NCBI RefSeq assembly: GCF_003293595.1
Contig: NZ_CP022162.1
Location: 156,346-220,345, forward strand
Length of the DNA: 64,000 bases
Source of the DNA: Microbacterium sp. PM5
Lineage (GTDB): Bacteria; Actinomycetota; Actinomycetes; Actinomycetales; Microbacteriaceae
Direction: 5' to 3'
Shown here: positions 33,690-45,514 of the stretch, in pieces
Position numbering within the stretch: the stretch's first letter is position 1
Layout of the letters: each line of letters opens with the position of its first letter
Program-made: the position numbers and the translations under genes
The notes under the pieces: generated by a model
Databases searched by the model: none
What the model was told of the DNA's origin: nothing
The model's input: only the letters and a program-made list of their open reading frames with translations

Positions 33690-35179
33690 GCCTGCGGGGC
33701 GTCGTTCGCGGTGACCGGGGCCTCCTCCGACACCGCGACGCGATGGGTCGCCCCGCGGCGTCCGTAACGCCACCAGAAGAACAGGTAGCACGCGGCGACG
33801 AAGGGGACGCCGAAGTACAGCGCCGCGACCTGATTCGGGTCGAACGCGATCGCGACGATCGAGATCAGCAGCAGGGCGAATGCCACGATGGGAACGACCG
33901 GGAACAGCGGCGTGCGGTAGGCGAGCGTGCCGATGTCGCCGCCGTCGCGGACGAAACGTCGCCGGTGGAAGTACAGCGACGCGACGATCGACATCCATAC
34001 GGCCACGACGGCGAAGCCGGCCACCGAGACGAGCACGAGGTAGACGGTCTCTGCCGCGATGATGCTCGACAGCAGCGAGACCAGTGCCAGAGCGAGGCTC
34101 ACGCTCAGGGCGACGATCGGGATGCCGCGGGGCGTCAGACGCAGGAGCGCCTTCGGGGCGTGTCCCTCTTCCGCGAGTGAGAAGAGCATCCGCGCGCACG
34201 AGAAGAGGCCGCTGTTTCCGGCCGAGAGCAGGGCCGTGATGATCACGAAGTTCATGATGTCGGCGGCGAAGGGCACGCCCACGTACTGGAACACATCCAC
34301 GAAGGGGCTGCTCGTCAGGCCTGCCTGATCGTAGGGGAGGATGGCGGCGATGACGGTGATCGAGCCGACGAAGAGCACGAGCAGCCGCAGCACGGTCGAT
34401 CGCAGTGCGCGGGGGATGTTCTTCGCCGGGTCCTTGGTCTCTCCGGCCGCGACGCCGATGAGCTCCGAGCCGCTGAAGGCGTAGAACACCGCGAGCGAGG
34501 TCACGACGACACCACCCACGCCGCCCGGGAACAGGCCGGCCGGCGTCTGGAAGTTGCTGAAGAGGACAGCGGCGGGGTGCTCCGTCGACAGCGGGGTGAA
34601 GCCGAAGATCGCGGCGCCGCCGAGCACGATCAGGGCGACGATCGCGAGCACCTTCACCAGTGAAAGCCAGAACTCGGTCTCGCCGAACACGCGCGCCGAG
34701 ATGGCGTTGATGGTGAACAGGGTCGCGGCGAAGATGAGGCACCAGAGCCAGACGGGCACCGCGGGAAACCAGCGCTGCATCAGGATGCCGGCGGCCGTGA
34801 ACTCGGAGCCGAGCGCGACCACCCAGCACAGCCAGTAGAGCCATGCGGTCGTGAAACCGGTCGCCGGGCCGATCGAGCGTGCCGCGTAGATGTGGAAGGC
34901 GCCCGAGACCGGGTAGGCGATCGCCAGCTCACCGAGGCACGCCATCACCAGATAGACCACGACCGCGCCGACGAGGTAGGCGATGATCGCTCCCAGGGGG
35001 CCGGCCTGGTTGATGGTGTAGCCGGAGCTCAGGAACAGCCCCGATCCGATCACGCCGCCGAGAGCGATCATGATCAGGTGGCGGGCGTCCATGGAGCGCT
35101 GCAGACGGCGCAGGGGCACCTGCGTCGCCGTCGTGTGGGGCAGGACGTTCGGGAGGTCCTGCGCGGGAGTGGAGCGCAT
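33686..35179 (-). CDS. Amino acid permease of the APC superfamily
   Basis: A cation-coupled amino acid importer of 497 residues with about twelve membrane helices. The signature MIALGGVIGSGLFLSSGYTI (first helix) and the later VYLVMACLGELAIAYPVSGAF identify the AAT branch, whose members take up basic, aromatic or other amino acids. The substrate is not readable from sequence. A polar C-terminal tail ends in EEAPVTANDAPQA. It is divergent from the homoserine dehydrogenase operon across a 276-base gap and overlaps the racemase, so uptake of the amino acid degraded by that operon is a reasonable guess. Confidence 0.87.
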   Translation of the reverse strand: MRSTPAQDLPNVLPHTTATQVPLRRLQRSMDARHLIMIALGGVIGSGLFLSSGYTINQAGPLGAIIAYLVGAVVVYLVMACLGELAIAYPVSGAFHIYAARSIGPATGFTTAWLYWLCWVVALGSEFTAAGILMQRWFPAVPVWLWCLIFAATLFTINAISARVFGETEFWLSLVKVLAIVALIVLGGAAIFGFTPLSTEHPAAVLFSNFQTPAGLFPGGVGGVVVTSLAVFYAFSGSELIGVAAGETKDPAKNIPRALRSTVLRLLVLFVGSITVIAAILPYDQAGLTSSPFVDVFQYVGVPFAADIMNFVIITALLSAGNSGLFSCARMLFSLAEEGHAPKALLRLTPRGIPIVALSVSLALALVSLLSSIIAAETVYLVLVSVAGFAVVAVWMSIVASLYFHRRRFVRDGGDIGTLAYRTPLFPVVPIVAFALLLISIVAIAFDPNQVAALYFGVPFVAACYLFFWWRYGRRGATHRVAVSEEAPVTANDAPQA

Positions 35180-35229
35180 GTCGGTCTCTCAATCGAGTCG
35201 AGGTCGTGGGAATGAGAAGTGCTGCATTT

Positions 35230-35243
35230 TCACATCGTTGTGA
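35230..35243. promoter_or_regulatory. Candidate operator palindrome between divergent operons
   Basis: TCACATCGTTGTGA is a perfect 5-base palindrome around TCGT in a comparatively AT-rich patch (35221-35275) that also holds GATGATGCACACCATGTG. It lies 51 bases before the permease start on the minus strand. The gap 35180-35455 holds no gene that I can support. Confidence 0.4.
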
Positions 35244-35455
35244 TGATGATGCACACCATGTGTTTCCGGGAGATTACTGATGCTTGCGCCCCGGCACAAG
35301 GTTTCGGGGTCGATCGAACAGCGCATTCTCGCAGACGGGCGATGTGTCAGCGGCGCGGACGACATGTCAGTGGGCAGGAGCACACCGGCAGGCGCGCACG
35401 GACGCGTCGGCTGCGCAGACTGATCGCACCCGTCCCCGACCTGAAGGAGATCGAC

Positions 35456-36511
35456 GTGGACCGACATGACATCGCACTGATCGGATTCGGCGGCGTCAAC
35501 CGCGCGTTCGCCCAGATCGTCCATGATCGCGGCGAGCGATTGGCCGATGAGCTCGGCTTCGCGCTGCGCATCGTCGCGATCACCGATCTGCGCCTGGGCT
35601 CGGTGATGCAGTCCGACGGCATCGATCTCGCCGCCGTCTTCGCGATGCAGGCTGACGACACGTTCGCCGGCTGGCGCGGCGGCGCCGCGGTGCCCCAGAA
35701 CGACTACGTCATCCGCCACACGACGGCGGACATCGTCGTCGAGGCGACCTTCACCAATCCGCTCGACGGAGAGCCCGGCATCTCCCATGTCCGCACCGCG
35801 CTGGAGTCCGGCAAGAGCGTCGTGACCACGAACAAGGGTCCGGTCGCGCTGGCGTCGGGCGAGCTGAATCGGATCGCCGCGACGCACGGCGTCTTCTTCG
35901 CGTACGAGGGCTCGGTGATGAGCGGGACCCCGGTACTCCGCTTCGCCGCCGAGACGCTGAAGGGGCTGCGGGTCACCGAGGTGCAGGGGATTCTCAACGG
36001 CACGAGCAACTACGTTCTCGGCCGGATGGAGAACGGTCTGTCCCTCGACGCCGCCGTCGCCGAGGCGCAGCAGCTCGGTTACGCCGAAGCAGACCCGACT
36101 GCCGACATCGCCGGCTCGGACGTGCAGCTGAAGGTCGTGATCCTGGCGAACGAGATCCTCGGCGCCGACATCACGCCCGCCGATGTCACATGCGAGGGCA
36201 TCGTCGGTGTGACACCCGAAGACATCGCACGCGCCGCTGCCGAGGGTGCGCGGTGGAAGCTCATCGGCTCGGCGCGCCGTGATGAGACGGGAGCGGTCGT
36301 CGCGAGCGTTCGCCCCGTGGCGCTGGCCGCCACCCACCCCCTCGCCGGCGTGTCCGGGGCGACCAACGCCGTCTCATTCGACACCGACCTGCTCGGCACC
36401 GTCACGGTGTCCGGACCCGGCGCTGGGCGCGTCGAGACGGCCTACGCACTGCTGTCGGACATCATCGCGATCGACGCCGCGCAGCACGCCCCGATCGAGG
36501 TGGGGTCGTGA
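35456..36511 (+). CDS. Homoserine dehydrogenase without an ACT domain
   Basis: Interconverts homoserine and aspartate 4-semialdehyde with NAD(P). The 351-residue protein has a Rossmann motif ([13 protein letters not shown]), the conserved Lys in [11 protein letters not shown] and the family signature [13 protein letters not shown], then [13 protein letters not shown]. It lacks the C-terminal ACT domain that makes biosynthetic actinobacterial enzymes about 430 residues long and threonine-sensitive. The GTG is set by AAGGAG upstream. It overlaps the aldehyde dehydrogenase start by four bases. This setting suggests a catabolic, homoserine-oxidising role rather than threonine synthesis. Confidence 0.85.
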   Translation: MDRHDIALIGFGGVNRAFAQIVHDRGERLADELGFALRIVAITDLRLGSVMQSDGIDLAAVFAMQADDTFAGWRGGAAVPQNDYVIRHTTADIVVEATFTNPLDGEPGISHVRTALESGKSVVTTNKGPVALASGELNRIAATHGVFFAYEGSVMSGTPVLRFAAETLKGLRVTEVQGILNGTSNYVLGRMENGLSLDAAVAEAQQLGYAEADPTADIAGSDVQLKVVILANEILGADITPADVTCEGIVGVTPEDIARAAAEGARWKLIGSARRDETGAVVASVRPVALAATHPLAGVSGATNAVSFDTDLLGTVTVSGPGAGRVETAYALLSDIIAIDAAQHAPIEVGS

Positions 36512-37899
36512 GCGCGCCGGTGATCGAGAACGACCTGATCGTGACGTCGCCCTTCGACGGCGTGATCATCGGCACCGTCGTGCAGAGCGGACCGGACGAG
36601 ATCGACGGCGTCCTCGATCGTGCGCGCACGGGCGCGGCGATCTCCCGCGATCTCTCCCGCTTCGCACGGCACGAGGTCCTCGAGCGCGCCGCGGCGCTCC
36701 TGCGGGAGCGGGCGGACGAGGCCGCTGCGCTCATCGTCGCCGAGGCGGGCAAGACCATCCGTCAAGCGCGCAAGGAGGTGCGGCGGGCCACGATGACGCT
36801 CTCGCTCTCGGCGGATGCCGCGCGCTCGCACCCCGGCGAGGTGATCGCCTTCGATGCCTTCGAGGGCTCGGAGAGCCGGCGCGGCTGGTTCACGCGCGAA
36901 CCGCTCGGCATCATTGTGGCGATCACCCCGTACAACGACGCGTTGAACCTCGTCGCGCACAAGCTGGGGCCTGCCATCGCCGGCGGCAATGGCGTGATCC
37001 TCAAGCCGTCGCAGTTCACGCCGCTGACGGCGCGGTTCCTGGTCGACCTGCTGATCGAGGCCGGACTTCCCGACGAGATCGTCACCGTCGTGCACGGCGA
37101 CCGGCATCTCGCGCAGGCGCTCGTCGCCGCCCGCGAGGTGCGCATGGTCTCCTTCACCGGCGGCTTCGCGACGGGTGAAGCGATCGCGCGACACGCGGGA
37201 CTGAAGAAGCTCGCGATGGAACTGGGCGGGAACGCGCCCGTGCTCGTGTTCGCCGACGCCGACCTCGACGCCGCCGCAGAGGCGTGCGTCTCGGGCGCGT
37301 TCTGGGCAGCGGGACAGAACTGCGTGGGTGCGCAGCGTCTGCTCGTCCAGCGATCGGTGTACGACGCCTTCCGCGAACGCGTCGTCGCTCGCACCGCGGC
37401 TCTTCGTGCCGGAGATCCGACGGACGAGGCCACCGATGTCGGCCCGATGATCACGGAGGATGCCGCGCGGCGGGCCGAGCGACTCGTGGCCGACGCCGTC
37501 GCCGCGGGGGCACGCGTGCTCGTCGGCCATCGTCGCACCGGATCGGTCTACACACCGACCGTCGTCGAGAACGTCCCCACTTCGTGCGAACTCTGGGCCG
37601 ACGAGGCGTTCGCCCCCGTCGTGACGCTGGTCGCCTTCGATACGGAAGACGAAGCGATCGCGCTCGCAGAAGAGCCGGAGTATGCGCTCCATGCCGCCGC
37701 GTTCACGTCCGACATCGCGCGCGCCCTGCGTGTCGCCGATCGGCTCGAGGCCGGCGGGGTCATGATCAACGACTCCTCCGACTACCGTGTCGACAGCATG
37801 CCCTTCGGCGGAGCCAAATACGGCAGCATGGGCCGTGAGGGCGTCCGGTTCGCCTACGAGGAGATGACGCAGCCCAAAGTCATCTGCATCAACGCATGA
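36508..37899 (+). CDS. Aldehyde dehydrogenase, predicted to oxidise aspartate semialdehyde
   Basis: An NAD(P)-dependent aldehyde dehydrogenase of 463 residues. The coenzyme-binding [14 protein letters not shown] and the glycine motif SFTGGFATG are present, with the catalytic Glu in MELGGNAP and the nucleophile Cys in [10 protein letters not shown]. The C-terminal [16 protein letters not shown] fits succinate-semialdehyde or glyceraldehyde-phosphate type branches. The GTG overlaps the homoserine dehydrogenase stop, and its own stop overlaps aspartase. From this order I infer that its substrate is L-aspartate 4-semialdehyde and its product aspartate. That specificity is not proved by any motif. 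Confidence 0.88.
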   Translation: MSAPVIENDLIVTSPFDGVIIGTVVQSGPDEIDGVLDRARTGAAISRDLSRFARHEVLERAAALLRERADEAAALIVAEAGKTIRQARKEVRRATMTLSLSADAARSHPGEVIAFDAFEGSESRRGWFTREPLGIIVAITPYNDALNLVAHKLGPAIAGGNGVILKPSQFTPLTARFLVDLLIEAGLPDEIVTVVHGDRHLAQALVAAREVRMVSFTGGFATGEAIARHAGLKKLAMELGGNAPVLVFADADLDAAAEACVSGAFWAAGQNCVGAQRLLVQRSVYDAFRERVVARTAALRAGDPTDEATDVGPMITEDAARRAERLVADAVAAGARVLVGHRRTGSVYTPTVVENVPTSCELWADEAFAPVVTLVAFDTEDEAIALAEEPEYALHAAAFTSDIARALRVADRLEAGGVMINDSSDYRVDSMPFGGAKYGSMGREGVRFAYEEMTQPKVICINA

Positions 37900-39275
37900 G
37901 CGCCGTGCGGGTGGAGCGCGACGCGCTCGGTCAGTGCGAGGTCCCCGCTGACGCGTACTGGGGTATCCACACGGCACGTGCGCGGCGGAACTTCGAGATC
38001 AGCGGGACGCCGATCTCCCGGCATCCCGCTCTGGTCGCTGCGCTCGCCGAGGTCAAGCTCGCTGCCGCGACGGTCAACGCCGCCCACGGACTCATCGACC
38101 CGCTCATCGGCAGGGCGATCGTCGCCGCGTGTCGACGCATCATCGCGGGTGAGCTGCACGACCATTTCGTCGTCGACGTGATTCAGGGCGGCGCCGGCAC
38201 GAGCTCCAACATGAACGCGAACGAGGTCATCGCCAACGCAGCGCTCGAAGCACTCGGAATCGCGCGCGGCCGCTACGACGTCGTCCATCCCATCGACCAC
38301 GTCAACCGCAGTCAGTCGACCAATGACGTGTATCCGACCGCGATCCGGCTCGCGACCGTCCGCGCCCTGCGGCGACTCGCCCCCGAGCTGACGGCGCTCG
38401 CGGCATCGTTCGAGGACCGCGGCGACGCGTTCGCCGGAATCCGCAAGATCGGGCGCACTCAGCTGCAGGACGCCGTGCCGATGTCGCTCGGCGATGAGTT
38501 CACCGCGTTCGCGGCGGCGATCTCAGAGGATCTGCGCCGTCTCGAGGAGACGGTGCCGCTCCTGTTGGAGTGTTCCCTCGGCGGTACCGCGATCGGCACC
38601 GGGGTCACCGCTGACGCGGCGTACCGGGGCGACATCGTCGCCGCGCTCGCGGCGGCATCCGATCTGCCCGTCACCCCCGCGGCGCACCTGTTCGAAGCGA
38701 GCTGGGACACCAGCGCCTTCCTGCAGACCTCGAGTCTGTTGCGGCGGATCGCGGTCAAGCTGTCAAAGATCAGCAGCGACCTGCGACTGCTTTCCAGCGG
38801 ACCGCAGACGGGGCTGGGTGAGATCCGCTTGCCCGCGCAGCAGGCCGGGTCCTCGATCATGCCGGGAAAGGTCAACCCCGTCATCCCGGAGGCGATGAAC
38901 CAGGTCGCGTTCGCGGTCATGGGTGCCGACGTCACGATCGGCATCGCCGCCGAGTCCGGGCAGCTGCAGCTCAATGCGTTCGAGCCGGTGATCGCGCACA
39001 GTCTGCTGCAGGCGATCGAGTGGCTGACGAACGGTGTGCGGATGCTGCGGGAGCGTTGCGTCGACGGTATCCGCGCGCGGGAGGAGACGCTCGAACGCAA
39101 TATCAGCGTCGCCGTCGGGGCCGTGACGGCGCTCGTTCCGGCCATCGGGTACGAGGCGGCGGCCCGGGCCGCGCACCAGAGCCTGGCGACGGGGGAGTCG
39201 CTGGTCGACGCCGTGGTCGCGCACGCGGGCATCGACCGGGACGAGGTCGCGCAGCTTCTGGCCGCGGCGCGGTGA
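37896..39275 (+). CDS. aspA: Aspartate ammonia-lyase (aspartase/fumarase family)
   Basis: Predicted to deaminate L-aspartate to fumarate and ammonia. The 459-residue protein shows the three family regions: [34 protein letters not shown] and the catalytic loop [15 protein letters not shown]. It also has the AspA-like [17 protein letters not shown] start. Fumarase C is the main alternative; the operon partners that make aspartate favour aspartase. It overlaps the aldehyde dehydrogenase by four bases and ends the operon. Fumarate enters the TCA cycle, where mqo (42.5 kb) acts on the next product. Confidence 0.85.
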   Translation: MSAVRVERDALGQCEVPADAYWGIHTARARRNFEISGTPISRHPALVAALAEVKLAAATVNAAHGLIDPLIGRAIVAACRRIIAGELHDHFVVDVIQGGAGTSSNMNANEVIANAALEALGIARGRYDVVHPIDHVNRSQSTNDVYPTAIRLATVRALRRLAPELTALAASFEDRGDAFAGIRKIGRTQLQDAVPMSLGDEFTAFAAAISEDLRRLEETVPLLLECSLGGTAIGTGVTADAAYRGDIVAALAAASDLPVTPAAHLFEASWDTSAFLQTSSLLRRIAVKLSKISSDLRLLSSGPQTGLGEIRLPAQQAGSSIMPGKVNPVIPEAMNQVAFAVMGADVTIGIAAESGQLQLNAFEPVIAHSLLQAIEWLTNGVRMLRERCVDGIRAREETLERNISVAVGAVTALVPAIGYEAAARAAHQSLATGESLVDAVVAHAGIDRDEVAQLLAAAR

Positions 39276-39287
39276 CGCGCGGCCGGT

Positions 39288-39731
39288 TCAGCTGCGGTCG
39301 ATCGCGCGCGTGAGGGAGACGGCAGTGACGGTGTTGGCGACGCCCGGAATCGCGGCGACCTGTTCCCAGATCTGCCCGATGCGATCCATCGTGGCGGCGT
39401 GGAGCGTGACGAACAGGTCGTACTCGCCCGACAGCACATCGCAGCGGACCACCTCGGGGATGCCGCGCAGGGTAGCGATGACGCGGTCATCGCGCATGCG
39501 GTCGGAGCGGTACACCATGACGAGCGCCGTCACTCCTCGCGCCGCCGCCGCTCCCGGCACGACCGTGTACCCGGCGATCACGCCGTCGCGCTCCATGCGT
39601 TCCATCCGCTGCTTGACGGCGTTGCGCGAAAGGTGCACGCGCGCTGCGATGGCGACGAGGGGCACGCGCGCGTCGGCCGTGAGAGCCGCGAGGATCTCGC
39701 GGTCGATGTCGTCGAGGGCGCCGCTGATCAT
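39288..39731 (-). CDS. Lrp/AsnC-family transcriptional regulator
   Basis: A 147-residue regulator with an N-terminal helix-turn-helix (VPLVAIAARVHLSRNAVKQR) and a C-terminal RAM ligand domain (VRCDVLSGEYDLFVTLHA). The ATG at 39731 is chosen over 39746 and 39755 because GGAG lies 7 bases upstream. It is divergent from a Cys/Met-type PLP enzyme. The AT-rich site 39745-39769 between them is the likely operator for both. Leucine, methionine or a similar amino acid may be the effector. Confidence 0.88.
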   Translation of the reverse strand: MISGALDDIDREILAALTADARVPLVAIAARVHLSRNAVKQRMERMERDGVIAGYTVVPGAAAARGVTALVMVYRSDRMRDDRVIATLRGIPEVVRCDVLSGEYDLFVTLHAATMDRIGQIWEQVAAIPGVANTVTAVSLTRAIDRS

Positions 39732-39744
39732 GCTGACTCCGTGC

Positions 39745-39784
39745 ATTAAAAGCAATTGTGAATGTTAATAAGGCACACTAGCGT
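39745..39784 (+). promoter_or_regulatory. Promoter and Lrp-type operator for the PLP enzyme
   Basis: TTGTGA (39756-39761), a 17-base spacer and TAGCGT (39779-39784) form a sigma-70-type promoter. The -35 lies within an AT-rich imperfect palindrome, ATTAA (39745-39749) and TTAAT (39765-39769), with CAATTG inside. This is the style of Lrp/AsnC sites and stands out in otherwise GC-rich DNA. Confidence 0.6.
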
Positions 39785-39856
39785 GGAGGTGCGTACGGCG
39801 GAAGCGGGATCGCGCCGCGGACGTGACAGACGCCGATCGGCTTTCAGGAGGACCTC

Positions 39857-42288
<2,432 letters not shown>

Positions 42289-42328
42289 CGGCGGTCCGAG
42301 CACCGCTCACCGCGAGACCGTCTGACTG

Positions 42329-42381
42329 CGAGACACGGTCCGCGCACCGAAACACCGCCGGACGGCGCGTGTCTCGGTGCG
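42329..42381 (+). promoter_or_regulatory. Overlapping alternative stems upstream of mqo
   Basis: CGAGACACG (42329-42337) pairs perfectly with CGTGTCTCG (42368-42376). CGCACCGA (42343-42350) pairs perfectly with TCGGTGCG (42374-42381). The two share bases 42374-42376, so they compete or form a pseudoknot-like fold around an inner CGCC/GGCG stem. It lies 40 bases after asd and could be its terminator or a regulatory RNA fold ahead of mqo. Confidence 0.4.
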
Positions 42382-42490
42382 GAACTCGTTTCTCGCGGAA
42401 TTCAGCGGTGCGAAAGAACCGCAAGAGTTGACGGCGGTGGATGCCGCGCCTCGCGGAGGCCGTGGAAAACGGCGCCTAGACTGGATCATT

Positions 42491-43966
42491 GTGAGTGAAC
42501 CCGTCGACGTCGTCCTGATCGGCGGTGGCATCATGAGTGCCACCCTCGGAACCCTCCTGAAGCAGCTGCAGCCGGACTGGAAGATCGTGGTGCTCGAGCG
42601 CCTCAGCGACGTCGCCGAGGAGTCCTCCAACGCCTGGAACAATGCCGGCACGGGACACGCGGCGCTCTGCGAGCTCAACTACATGCCCGAGGCCAAGGAC
42701 GGATCGGTCGACCCTGCCAAGGCGATCTCGATCAACGAGCAGTTCCAGCAGAGTCGGCAGCTGTGGGCGAGCCTGGTGGAGCGCGGCATCCTCGATGCGC
42801 CGTCCACCTTCATCAACGCGACCCCCCACATGACTTTCGTGCGCGGCGAGAAGGATGTCGCGTACCTCAAGAAGCGTTACGAGGCGCTGCGCACGCAGCC
42901 GCTGTTCGAGGGCATCGAATACTCCGAGGACTCCCGCGTCATCAATCAGTGGGCGCCGCTGCTGATGCACAAGCGCAAGAAGGCCGACGAGCCTTTCGCG
43001 GCCACGCGCGTTCCGGCCGGCACCGACGTCGACTTCGGTTCACTGACCCGTCAGCTCTTCTCCCACCTCGCCGACCAGGGCGTCGACGTCGTCACCAATC
43101 GCGAGGTGCGAAAGCTCCGCAAGAACGCGGACGGCACGTGGAACGTGTCGTACCGTCACACGCTCGGGCGTACGCCGGGGAGCCTGTCGGCGCGGTTCGT
43201 GTTCGTGGGTGCGGGTGGGTGGGCGATCAAGCTGCTGCAGTCCTCGCGCATTCCGGAGATCTCCGGCTACGGCGTCTTCCCCATCGGGGGGCAGTGGCTC
43301 AAGACGTCCAACCCGTCGATCGTTGCGCAGCACAAAGCCAAGGTGTACTCGCAGGCCTCCGTGGGGGCGCCCCCCATGTCGGTGCCGCATCTGGACACCC
43401 GCGTCGTCGACGGTGAGACGTCGCTGTTGTTCGGGCCGTTCGCGACCTTCAGCCCGAAGTTCCTGAAGAACGGCCGCATCACCGACATCGTCGCGCAGGT
43501 GCGTCCCGGCAACATCGGTCCGATGTTGAAGGTCGCCATCGACAATCCGGGCCTGATCAAGTACCTGGTCAGCGAACTGCTCAAGAGCCACAAGCGCAAG
43601 GTCGATTCGCTCCGCGAGTTCATGCCGACCGCGAAGGCCGAGGACTGGGAGCTGCTGCAGGCCGGCCAGCGCGCCCAGGTCATGAAGAAGGATCCGCAGA
43701 AGGGCGGCGTGCTGCAGTTCGGCACCGAGGTCGTCACCTCGGCCGACGGGTCGATCGCCGGTCTGCTGGGAGCCTCTCCGGGAGCGTCGACCGCGGTATC
43801 CATCATGCTCGGCCTGCTGAAGACATGCTTCCCCGACCACATCTCCGCGTGGGAGCCGGAACTGAAGGCGCTGATCCCGAGCTACGGGTCGACTCTCAAC
43901 GGCGACCCGGCCGCCGCGGAGGCGTCGCTCGACGCTACCGCCGGCGTGCTCGGCATCAACCGCTGA
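42491..43966 (+). CDS. mqo: Malate:quinone oxidoreductase
   Basis: A membrane-associated FAD enzyme that oxidises malate to oxaloacetate and reduces the quinone pool, 491 residues. It has the FAD motif VVLIGGGIMSATLGTLL, followed by SDVAEESSNAWNNAGTGHAA and NYMPEAKDG, all typical of Mqo, and the C-terminal LLGASPGASTAVSIML. The GTG at 42491 follows TAGACT (42477-42482) by 8 bases, possibly a leaderless start. It is the TCA-cycle partner of fumarate produced by the aspartase operon upstream, although cotranscription is not expected. Confidence 0.95.
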   Translation: MSEPVDVVLIGGGIMSATLGTLLKQLQPDWKIVVLERLSDVAEESSNAWNNAGTGHAALCELNYMPEAKDGSVDPAKAISINEQFQQSRQLWASLVERGILDAPSTFINATPHMTFVRGEKDVAYLKKRYEALRTQPLFEGIEYSEDSRVINQWAPLLMHKRKKADEPFAATRVPAGTDVDFGSLTRQLFSHLADQGVDVVTNREVRKLRKNADGTWNVSYRHTLGRTPGSLSARFVFVGAGGWAIKLLQSSRIPEISGYGVFPIGGQWLKTSNPSIVAQHKAKVYSQASVGAPPMSVPHLDTRVVDGETSLLFGPFATFSPKFLKNGRITDIVAQVRPGNIGPMLKVAIDNPGLIKYLVSELLKSHKRKVDSLREFMPTAKAEDWELLQAGQRAQVMKKDPQKGGVLQFGTEVVTSADGSIAGLLGASPGASTAVSIMLGLLKTCFPDHISAWEPELKALIPSYGSTLNGDPAAAEASLDATAGVLGINR

Positions 43967-43988
43967 TCCGGGTCGGGGCGGCACGGGC

Positions 43989-44591
43989 ATGGCGAAGCTG
44001 TACTTCCGCTACGGGGCGATGAACTCCGGCAAGTCGACGGCCCTGCTGCAGGCGGCATTCAACTACGAGGAACGCGGACAGCACGTGCTGCTGGCCAAGC
44101 CCGAGATCGACACGAAGGGTGCCGATCAGATCTCCAGCCGACTCGGCGTGGAGCGTCAGGTCGACTTCCTCATCGGTGCGGATGCCGATCTGCGCGCCCT
44201 CGTCGCCCAGCACGCCGCCCGCTACGACGGACGGGTGGCGTGTCTTCTCATCGACGAGGCGCAGTTCCTCACCCCGGCCCAGGTCGACGACCTGTTACGG
44301 ATCGTCGTCGACGACGGCATCCCCGCCCTTGCCTACGGCATCCGTACCGACTTCCAGACGCGCGCCTTCCCCGGCTCGGCCCGGCTTCTGGAGCTCGCCC
44401 ACAGCCTCGAAGAGCTGAAGACCATCTGTCGCTGCGGGCGCAAGGCGCTGTTCAACGCGCGACTGGTCGGTGGTCGGTTCGTCTTCGACGGCGACCAGGT
44501 CGCCATCGACGAGCTGTCGCACGAGAAGGTCACCTACGAGTCGATGTGCGCGGAGTGCTACCTGCGCGAGTCGGGCGGCCGGCTCAGCTGA
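43989..44591 (+). CDS. tdk: Thymidine kinase, type II
   Basis: Phosphorylates thymidine in nucleotide salvage. The 200-residue protein has a P-loop (YGAMNSGKSTALL, about residues 8-20), the Walker B-like LLIDEAQFL with the catalytic Glu, the substrate lasso region and a zinc site of two Cys pairs (CRC and CAEC). The length is normal. It starts 22 bases after mqo. Its last 8 bases overlap the end of the convergent DUF1295 gene. Confidence 0.93.
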   Translation: MAKLYFRYGAMNSGKSTALLQAAFNYEERGQHVLLAKPEIDTKGADQISSRLGVERQVDFLIGADADLRALVAQHAARYDGRVACLLIDEAQFLTPAQVDDLLRIVVDDGIPALAYGIRTDFQTRAFPGSARLLELAHSLEELKTICRCGRKALFNARLVGGRFVFDGDQVAIDELSHEKVTYESMCAECYLRESGGRLS

Positions 44592-45414
44592 CGCGCGCCC
44601 CGTCGCGGCGGCGCGGCAGCGGGACCAGCATCGAGGTCGTCCTCCGGTACTGGGCGTATGCGGGGTACTTCGCAGCGGAGATCGACTCGGTGAACACGGT
44701 CGACCCGACGAACAGGAGCGTCAGCAGGATGGCCCCGACGATCGTCGGGTTGAGCACGCCGCCCCACACGCCGGCTCCGGACGCGACCGCGGCCGTCGCG
44801 CCGAACGCGTAGAAAGCCCACCACTGGGCCTGCTCGAAGAAGAAGTTCGGATGCCGGCTGTAGGCGAAGAGCCCCGTCGTGAGGAAGCCGTCGGCGCTTC
44901 CGCGCGCTTTTGCCTGATGGAAGTCCCACTGCTGCTGATCGGCGACCGTCTCACCGATGAGGAATCCGACGAAGAGCGCGGCGATGAGCGCATCGGCCGC
45001 CGTGAGCGGAGCCGGATGAGTCCTCGCCCACTCCGCGGGGAGTGTGATCAGGACGAGCAGCGTCATCTGGTACAGCACGATGAACACCAGGTTGAAGACC
45101 TGGAACCGTGCGGGCGACATCCTGCCGCGCAGGATCGCCCACCGGTAATCCTCCACCCCGGAGTAGCCGCCCTTCCGCGCGAAGTTGAAGGTCAGCCGCG
45201 CACCCCACGCCGTCACGAGCGCCGCCATCAGAACCAGGCGCCCGGCGTCGTCGCCGTCGGCGAGTGCGCTCGCCGCGAAGACCCACACGTAGACCACCGG
45301 GACCACGGACCACGCGCGATCCACCCACGACGTGTCCTTGGTGACCAGTGAGGCGATCCAGCACAGCGCCGAAACGGCGGCGGCGATGACGACGACCACG
45401 AAGAGCGGATCCAT
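44584..45414 (-). CDS. DUF1295 membrane protein (steroid-reductase-like)
   Basis: A 276-residue integral membrane protein with about seven helices. The DUF1295 signatures are present: DTSWVDRAWSVVPVVYVW, ARLTFNFARKGGYSGVEDYR and TTGLFAYSRHPNFFFEQ. The family resembles steroid 5-alpha-reductases and isoprenylcysteine methyltransferases, but its role in bacteria is not established. The ATG at 45414 follows TACGCT (read on the minus strand, 45426-45421) by 6 bases, so it is probably leaderless. It is divergent from the FadR-type regulator. Confidence 0.85.
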   Translation of the reverse strand: MDPLFVVVVIAAAVSALCWIASLVTKDTSWVDRAWSVVPVVYVWVFAASALADGDDAGRLVLMAALVTAWGARLTFNFARKGGYSGVEDYRWAILRGRMSPARFQVFNLVFIVLYQMTLLVLITLPAEWARTHPAPLTAADALIAALFVGFLIGETVADQQQWDFHQAKARGSADGFLTTGLFAYSRHPNFFFEQAQWWAFYAFGATAAVASGAGVWGGVLNPTIVGAILLTLLFVGSTVFTESISAAKYPAYAQYRRTTSMLVPLPRRRDGARVS

Positions 45415-45431
45415 GGTCTGAGCGTAGGCCC

Positions 45432-45493
45432 GCCGGTGCGACCGGCGCGGCTTTTTGCCGGTCCGAACGGCGTACGCTACTGTGGCCTGACCA
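45432..45493 (+). promoter_or_regulatory. Divergent control region: hairpin, -10 and candidate GntR operator
   Basis: GCCGGT (45432-45437) and ACCGGC (45441-45446) form a stem followed by TTTTT (45452-45456). TACGCT (45473-45478) is a -10 for the regulator gene. TGGCCTGACCA (45483-45493) resembles the TGGTnnnACCA palindrome bound by FadR/GntR regulators and would allow self-repression. Confidence 0.4.
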
Positions 45494-45514
45494 TTAAGCG
45501 ACGGGGAGACCAGG

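Noticed and set aside
35219..35455. Upstream extension of the homoserine dehydrogenase frame to 35219
   Set aside because: The first 79 codons have no homology, include the operator region and precede a good ribosome site for GTG 35456.
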